From contig CM049996.1 of NCBI GenBank assembly GCA_016630955.3, positions 806,001 through 870,000 on the forward strand: a stretch of DNA of 64,000 bases, given 5' to 3'. The notes under the pieces were generated by a model. The model was not told the DNA's origin. It did not search any database and saw only the letters and a program-made list of their open reading frames with translations. Source of the stretch: Didymella arachidicola (lineage: Eukaryota > Ascomycota > Dothideomycetes > Pleosporales > Didymellaceae). Positions 57,872 through 64,000 of this stretch are shown piece by piece (within the stretch, counting starts at the first letter, position 1; each line of letters starts with the position of its first letter). A program made the translations under genes and the position numbers.

Positions 57872-60800
57872 TGTAATTGGGCGAACGCCGCTGGGATCCC
57901 GCGGTTGGCCAGTAGTATCAAAAGGTACTGTTTTCGAATGGTGCAGTACCTGCAAAATGAAAGTCGTGGTATTAAAGGATGGTAGGGCCGGGAACCTGGA
58001 GTTGGGAAACAAATTCACAGGCGGGAACAGCTGCTTGATAAAAGGAAGCACACACGCAGGTAATGAGATCTGCCCAGCGGCGAAGGTAGGGGTTCAGATC
58101 GACAGGCAACAGCTTGGCTTGCTGCGACCGGAGGCGGATGCAATAATGCCCGGATGGCCCCTCGCTTGCGTCCTGAAGTGTCGCCGGAATACGCTGCATA
58201 CGGACCCGAGTGCGCGCCATTAGTCCTACGGCCAATGAGAGCGCGGTGTGAGCGAGGGATTGAAATTTGTCCTCCGCTTTTCCATAAGCTCCGACAATGT
58301 TTCTGCTGCTGCAGGATGCGCCTCTGGTGCGGCCCTGGTGTGGTGATGGAGCGCGTGCTGTCTTTCCAGCGCAGCGGTGCACTGAGGATCGAGCAAGCAT
58401 CTGAGTACCTACGCATCTACACGTCGCGTCGCAACTCCTGAGTGTAGCAATCGTGCTCAACCGTTGCTGTACGTTGTCACCGTACCGTCCACCGCAGCAT
58501 CAATATCAGCGCCAGGCACACCGTGGCGTGCACGTCCATACCAAAGAGGCAGTCGATTGGGTCAACGTTGCGAGCGCCTTAAGATTGTGCAAGAGTCAGC
58601 ATGATGCTGACTTCTTCGAGCACCACTCACGCAGTCATCACATGCTCTACACAGTATGCTGGTGAGTACTGTCGTTGACGTCTACCGCTTCGTACCTTCC
58701 CTGCTGGCCCCGCGCGTGCCATCAAGGTTTGCATGGCAGCGACAACCTCACATGCTTGAGCGCAACAAACATCGCAAAAGGTTGACCCCAGAGATCCAGA
58801 ACTCCAAAGTGGATACCGTATTCTAACGGACGAAAAGCGCAATTAGCCCGCTTAGGGTGAATCGCTGAGGTGGATCTGCTAAACGCGTCGTCACTCGGCT
58901 GTTGTTGCTTTCCTGCGATGGTGCCAAGCTCTTCTCAGGCGGATCGATTGCGCTTCCGTCTGCCGACTAGCAGCGGGTCATAACATGCTGCGCTGTCAGC
59001 CCTACAGCACAATGATCCTCAGCATATTGTACAAGAGCATCCGGGCTCCCAGCGAAAAATGGAGAACGTAACACGCAAGCTGAAACAGGTCTTGGGTACC
59101 CTCCTGCCGGCGCTGACGGGCGATCTGTGAGACTCTACCGTTCTGCGATACTGTGCCTACAAGTCGAGCTTGGCGAATCTTCCGGACGAACTATGAGCGG
59201 ATCGCTGTTCCCGATCCCGTGGATCTGCCTGATTGCGTATGACAGCAAGTGACAGCCGATGAGATTGTTTGCTGCCTGCGGTTGGGCTGACGATGACTTC
59301 CAAGACTTACATCTTGATGCTGAGTAAGATTTTAGAGGGCTTGTGGCGGGCGCATAGCGCCTTGTTATCGTTGCTGCTGTCACCAGGGCGCGTTGTGTGG
59401 GGGGAGCCAAGAGGTCTTATACCGGATGATGGGTTGTACGGTTTTGGCCGTGTACAACGGCGATCTTTGTAAGTTATTTCGGTGTTTCCCAGGATCTCCG
59501 TGTTTCTTGTGATGAGATTCGACCGTCGGCGGTTCGGTGCCGTGAGAGTGCGACCGTCGACTGTGCATCAGTAATCTTCACCTTGCTTGTTTATTGATCT
59601 CCAGAGCTCAAGCAGAGTAGGCAACCACACCGGGCTTCGAGCGGTACTGTGGACTAGGCTCTACGAGCTGGCAAAAGCTCATAAGACTAGGTGCCTCAAT
59701 CGTGCAGGGGCCCATGGATTTATTACAGGCTTTCATAACAGTGAGTATCAGAGCCTTACTCGCAACCAAGGTCAAGAACAGCATGCGGGTTGCTACGGCC
59801 CTGTCCAATGGACACAGGCCACGTGCTTGAGGTTGCGCTTTGCCGCCTCGCATCGCTGCATGGCGATGACTGGTCGCGCGCACTGTCGACGGTTGGTTTG
59901 CCCTTTCCGAGTTCGACAGTAGGAACAAGAGCCATGTCAAAGCGGTGCAGGAGCAGGAGGATCATCTCTCGCCTGCCAGAAAGGACTGATAAAGAAAGTG
60001 TGGCCTCGCCCAACGCGCCCAAATCCTCCAAGCAATAAGACACAGTCTTTGAGATTGCCAGGCGACCACTTGGTAGACTTCTTTTGTGATATGAACGTAG
60101 GATGGTCATGGAAGCACCACGCATGCAACTCTGACAGACGTCCAAGGAAGGCATCCAGGGTGGAACGCTCCAATCCTGACGGAGTCTATCTGCATCTGCG
60201 CCAGAGGAGCTCGCGAGAGAGAAGTGACATCGCTGATTCGCAATTGTGTTTACCTAGTTCTACCCGCCCTTCGAACCACGTCTGTGGATAATGTACGAGA
60301 TCACTCGGTACACAATCATATGTGAGTAAGCCCCTTTAAGAACACACGATGTTAGCAGTATATCTCGAACACATGGACGAGATGTCACTTTATAGCGGGA
60401 GTGCGACATTACTTAAGCACAGAAACAGTTGCTCAAATGCTCGTGACAACAAGCATTTATCCTTCTTGACTCGAATTGCTCGACTGACACGAATAAACAC
60501 TAATCCTACACAGAAGAGCATTCCAATCCAAGGCTTCACTTCTGAGCGAGCATGAGCTGCCCGACTTTGGGGCATGGCTCTTATTTTGGAAAGCGCAGTG
60601 TTCCACTGACGATAGCATTGAAATAATGATACGTCTCGCTAGTCTAGAGTGAAAGGGTCCTGAACAATGCATTAAACGAGAGGCCATTTCCTGTAGAGGC
60701 AACCACAAGCCAGAGCGCCGAGCTTACCCACTGTACATAAGTTCATACCGGTGCATTGCGTTGCGCAACACTCTCCCGGCCCCACATACCAGGCCTTCCA

Positions 60801-61076
60801 TTTATCACCGGGACCCGGAACCCTGGTCTCCGTCGCTCTCCCGGTCCAAATTTGCCGGGCTCAAACAGTCCAACGGCGTTGCAATCGTTCAGAACCGGAT
60901 GTGACGGACATAAAGTCTTCGTCCGCTGTGGTGCTGACGAGACTCAATCGGTATTTGGCGGGCTGAAAGCGCATTTTTGAGCGCTGGTTCAACTCTGCGA
61001 TCACCGTACTGTAGACTGCTATCCAGGACGTTTGTCTCTGGGTCTGACAAGCCAAAACCTCCTGTATTCTCCTGTC
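57872..61076. other. 3.2-kb stretch without a supportable gene
   Basis: The left part is the ABC-transporter promoter. Several frames of 60-160 codons overlap on both strands; the longest (59756-60154 minus, 132 codons) has no domain or splice support. No TA-bounded inverted repeat was noticed. Confidence 0.45.
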
Positions 61077-63816
61077 CTAGTAGGAGTCGCCAAAGAATTG
61101 GGCAGCGAGGACTATGTCCTTATCGCCATTTGCAAAGTCCCATCCCACGATCGTCGGATCCTGACTACAGCAGATAATCCTCCGTGCGTCAAACTGCAGT
61201 TTGAACACACGTGAATTAGTGCCTTGGTTGGCTAGTGGTACACCAAGTGCGTGAGGATGGTGATGGTGGTGAGGACCGTGATGATGATGGTGACCTGCAG
61301 CGTTGGCTGGTCCACCTGGAGCTGTTTGTTGCGGAGCCCCTGCGGTCGCTGCTGCTGCGCCAGCTTGGTTCGCAGGTCCTGCAGCCGCGGCGACAGGGGG
61401 AGCACCAGTGGTAGGCGGTCGTGGATTTCCACTATTGGCAGCATTGCCAGCGCCGGTACCGTTCATTGCTTGTGAGGCTGCGTGAAGTGCTTGCGCCTGT
61501 TGAGCTAGGGTTTGAGCGTGTTGTGCCTGGATCTGAGCTTGTTGTGCCAATGCCTGGAAGTTGTTCTGCTGCGGATTTGCCTGACCTGCTTGCTGTTGCG
61601 CAGCGTTTGGAACTACTGCAGCGCCTGGAGCAGGTGCCTGAGCGACCCGCGTCCTGGGCCGGCCACCGGCGGCTCTGACAGCGTCGTTCTGATACAAGAT
61701 TTTCGACTTTTCCCAAGCACCATCAGCCCCTTTCTTCCAGATGATGACTGTTTCGTCATAGGAACCGGATACGATTCTGGCCCATTTGCTGCCACCACCG
61801 CCCGGTGGAAGCTTTGCACCATATGCAAAGATAGACTTTGGGTCTCGGGAGCCAGCATTACGTGCGCGACGTTGTGACCTAGATAGCCTTTGCTCAACCT
61901 GGCCTCGACCATGTGCTTCGAAGAAATTACGGTCCACAGCTCGTGCTTCGGCCTCGAGCTCTTCCTCGTTGCCGGGCAGGTCGCCGAACTGAGCCTGCAC
62001 GGTGCGCACGAGATTACTGTGTCCGTTGAGACAAGCTACTTCAGCACCAGTAGCTCGGTCGAAGATACGGACCGTTTCATCAGAGCTCCCGCTGACAATT
62101 CTTCGTCCATCAAATTGCACACAGGCAATTCCTTTGCTGTGACCCTGGAAGGTTCGAATGCATGCGCCCGTCCGCACATCCCACACTTTGACAGTCCTGT
62201 CACCAGAAGCAGAAACAATCTGCCCATCCAGAATCTGAATGGCATTGACAGCCGCACCGTGCCCTTCCAAGGTCATGACGAGGTTATATGGTCTCAGAGG
62301 TGTGAAGTGCAAATGCTGGTTCTCCACATGCTGCTGCATGTTGATGATGTACTCAGGGAATCGTGCACCGCTCTTTGTTGTGGACGAGGGATACGTGTCG
62401 TCAGTAGGAAGCATCTCTCTTCGATTCCAAACCTTGATGGACTTGTCTTTTGAGCAAGTGACCAAGTATCGGTCATCAAATCGGAGGTTCAGCACAGACT
62501 CTGCATGCGCCTTCTCGATCTCTTTGATCTTGCGTCCAGTCGAGAATTGCCACAGTATGACTCTGCAATCACTGCCTCCAGAGACCACTAGATCGTGCTC
62601 AGGTCGCTCATCGAACTGCAGACACAGCACGGAGGCGCTGTGCCCCGCGAGCGGCTTATGTATCAGGCGCTGGGTATCGAGGTTCCAAATTCTGATGGTA
62701 CGGTCCCTACTCCCACTGACGAGATACTTCCCTGAATACTGTATCGTGTACACACACTCAGTGTGCGCTTCTTCGGGGTGATTGGGATGAGGGAGCTGGA
62801 AGTTGGAGTAACGGCCGGCGTCCCAGTTATCCTCTAACCTCTTCTTCTGCTTGTACAAGTATTGCCAATTGATCTTAGGTTCTGCACCTGGTAATAATAA
62901 AGACGGGTGGATCTGGGGTGTGGTGTTGTCCGTTGTCGTGGAGTCTCCGGATCGTGCGTGCGAGATACGACGCTGTTGTGTACTTTGCGACGGAGTTGCG
63001 ACAATGCCTTCCATCTCATCATCAGCCCTGCTCAAGGCACCCTCATCGGCCTCGACTGCGCCATGCTGTTCACCCCAAGCAGTCTGTTCCTGTACAACAC
63101 CACTCTCAGCAGCTGGGCCATCGCCGAAGAGCTGGCGCTCACCACGCACTCTTCTCTTTGACGAAGGCTTATCAAGGTCCATGTCTTCTGCAGCCCTAGG
63201 GCGTGTCTTGCGCTCCTTCTCCCTGAAACCGACACGTCGCTGCCGTTCTGACTCCTCATACTCGTGCACCTGTGGGAAGTTGGAGTTCCAGCCCTCGAGG
63301 CGGAACAACAGCTTCCACAACGGGCTGTCCAAGACCCGTACTCTCCATGCTCGTGATAGTGTTGATGCTCGCATAAGTGTTTCGGGTTCGAGATATGACA
63401 GGATCTGGAAGGTGATCTCTGGCGGGAGGTGCCTGACGGGGTCGAGATGTAATAATGGGTTTAGTTTCTCAACAATCCTCGCTATCGATGAGGTTCGTAA
63501 CGATCGTAAAATAGCGTACGCAATTTCTTTGGGCTGGATTAGCAATTTGGACTGGCTGTGCATTAGGGCTCAACATACCGCTGCGCTGCTGCTCATCCAG
63601 CCCCATGATCCAGTCTGGCAGGCTGAACTGCTGTGTCTCTGACTCCATGCCGCTGTCGCCGGCGCCCATGACCAGGTCCGTCTCATTTTGGCTGCGCGTG
63701 TCTTCTGAGTAGCCCTCGTCAAATCTGTTGGCGTTCATGATGGATGCGGGGCGGAATGGGTGCATGTACGGCGAACTCGAGAAGTTAGTGGGCGGACCTC
63801 CGAGCGGATCTGCCAT
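61077..63816 (-). CDS. F-box/WD40 repeat protein
   Basis: Substrate receptor of an SCF ubiquitin ligase, of the beta-TrCP/Cdc4 general type. Exons 63816-63579 and 63526-61077 (52-nt GT-AG intron) give 895 residues. The F-box is at about residues 115-160 (DPVRHLPPEITFQILSYLEP, then SRAWRVRVLDSPLWK). A charged linker follows, then WD40 repeats: YLVSGSRDRTIRIWNLD, VVSGGSDCRVILW, LVTCSKDKSIKVW, IVSASGDRTVKVWDV, IVSGSSDETVRIF, IVSGSYDETVIIW. A Gln/Ala-rich insertion and a His-rich run (two stretches of five His) interrupt the last blade, which resumes at FKLQFDARRIICCSQDPTIV. Insertions of this kind are common in fungal members. The target protein cannot be read from sequence. Confidence 0.92.
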
Positions 63817-64000
63817 TGCGGTGCTCGAGTATCTGTGGCGTCAGACCTTCGGCGGGAGTGGCGCAAGGGTGTGAAAGAGCGTTGTCAAGGCTTCAGCGCG
63901 AGTGTCGGTGTCGAACGAGGTTGCGCTGACGAGCAGTGATGGCCTTGGGTGCTGCCTGACGCGCCTGCGTGTCGGTCACTGCAGGTACTAACCAGGTCTG

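Noticed and set aside
59756..60154. 132-codon minus-strand frame
   Set aside because: No motif, no splice partner, overlapping frames of similar size.
1..64000. CRISPR arrays, bacterial operons or riboswitches
   Set aside because: No regularly spaced direct repeats were seen and the DNA is eukaryotic with spliceosomal introns.

Overview
The window is nuclear DNA of a filamentous ascomycete, most likely a Dothideomycete (inference from gene types and style). Genes carry short introns of 45-70 nt with GTRNGT...YAG borders and CTNAC-like branch sites. Fungal-specific families are present: a HET-domain gene, a nucleoside-phosphorylase/NACHT/ankyrin NLR, a PDR-type ABC transporter, a MOT1-type molybdate transporter and Fot1/pogo transposons.

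0-30 kb is mostly a conserved core. It holds glutamine synthetase, Mediator subunit 1, a small Cys/His-rich orphan, a GFA-type zinc protein, TFIIH subunit Tfb5, a single-pass membrane protein, an orphan with a serine-rich N-terminus, the MOT1-type transporter, a broken HET gene, a small secreted protein, a histidine-phosphatase-family gene, tRNA-Lys(CTT), a RING protein, a GNAT acetyltransferase, a large disordered protein and the PDK1-type kinase PKH. Genes are closely packed and often divergent or tail-to-tail. The first 4 kb hold little that is convincing.

30.9-52.3 kb is an accessory island. Five elements with TA target-site duplications lie in it: a 181-bp MITE, an apparently intact 2.1-kb pogo-like transposon, a 694-bp foldback element with 288-bp arms, a 216-bp MITE and a decayed 1.83-kb pogo-like transposon. 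Between them sit a PNP-NACHT-ANK-ZZ NLR gene with one frameshift and one stop, a GH20 hexosaminidase-like gene that looks 5'-truncated, a gene in which a zinc-finger-like N-terminus reads in phase into a chitin synthase, and an alpha/beta hydrolase with one frameshift and one stop. Chitin turnover (GH20, chitin synthase) next to an NLR, all between transposons, is the most distinctive arrangement seen.

53-64 kb returns to ordinary genes: a full-length PDR ABC transporter with a GC-AG intron, a 3-kb stretch with no gene I can support, and an F-box/WD40 protein at the right edge.

Intron and exon coordinates were derived by hand from frame continuity, splice consensus and family similarity. Family names rest on motifs I recognise, not on a database search.
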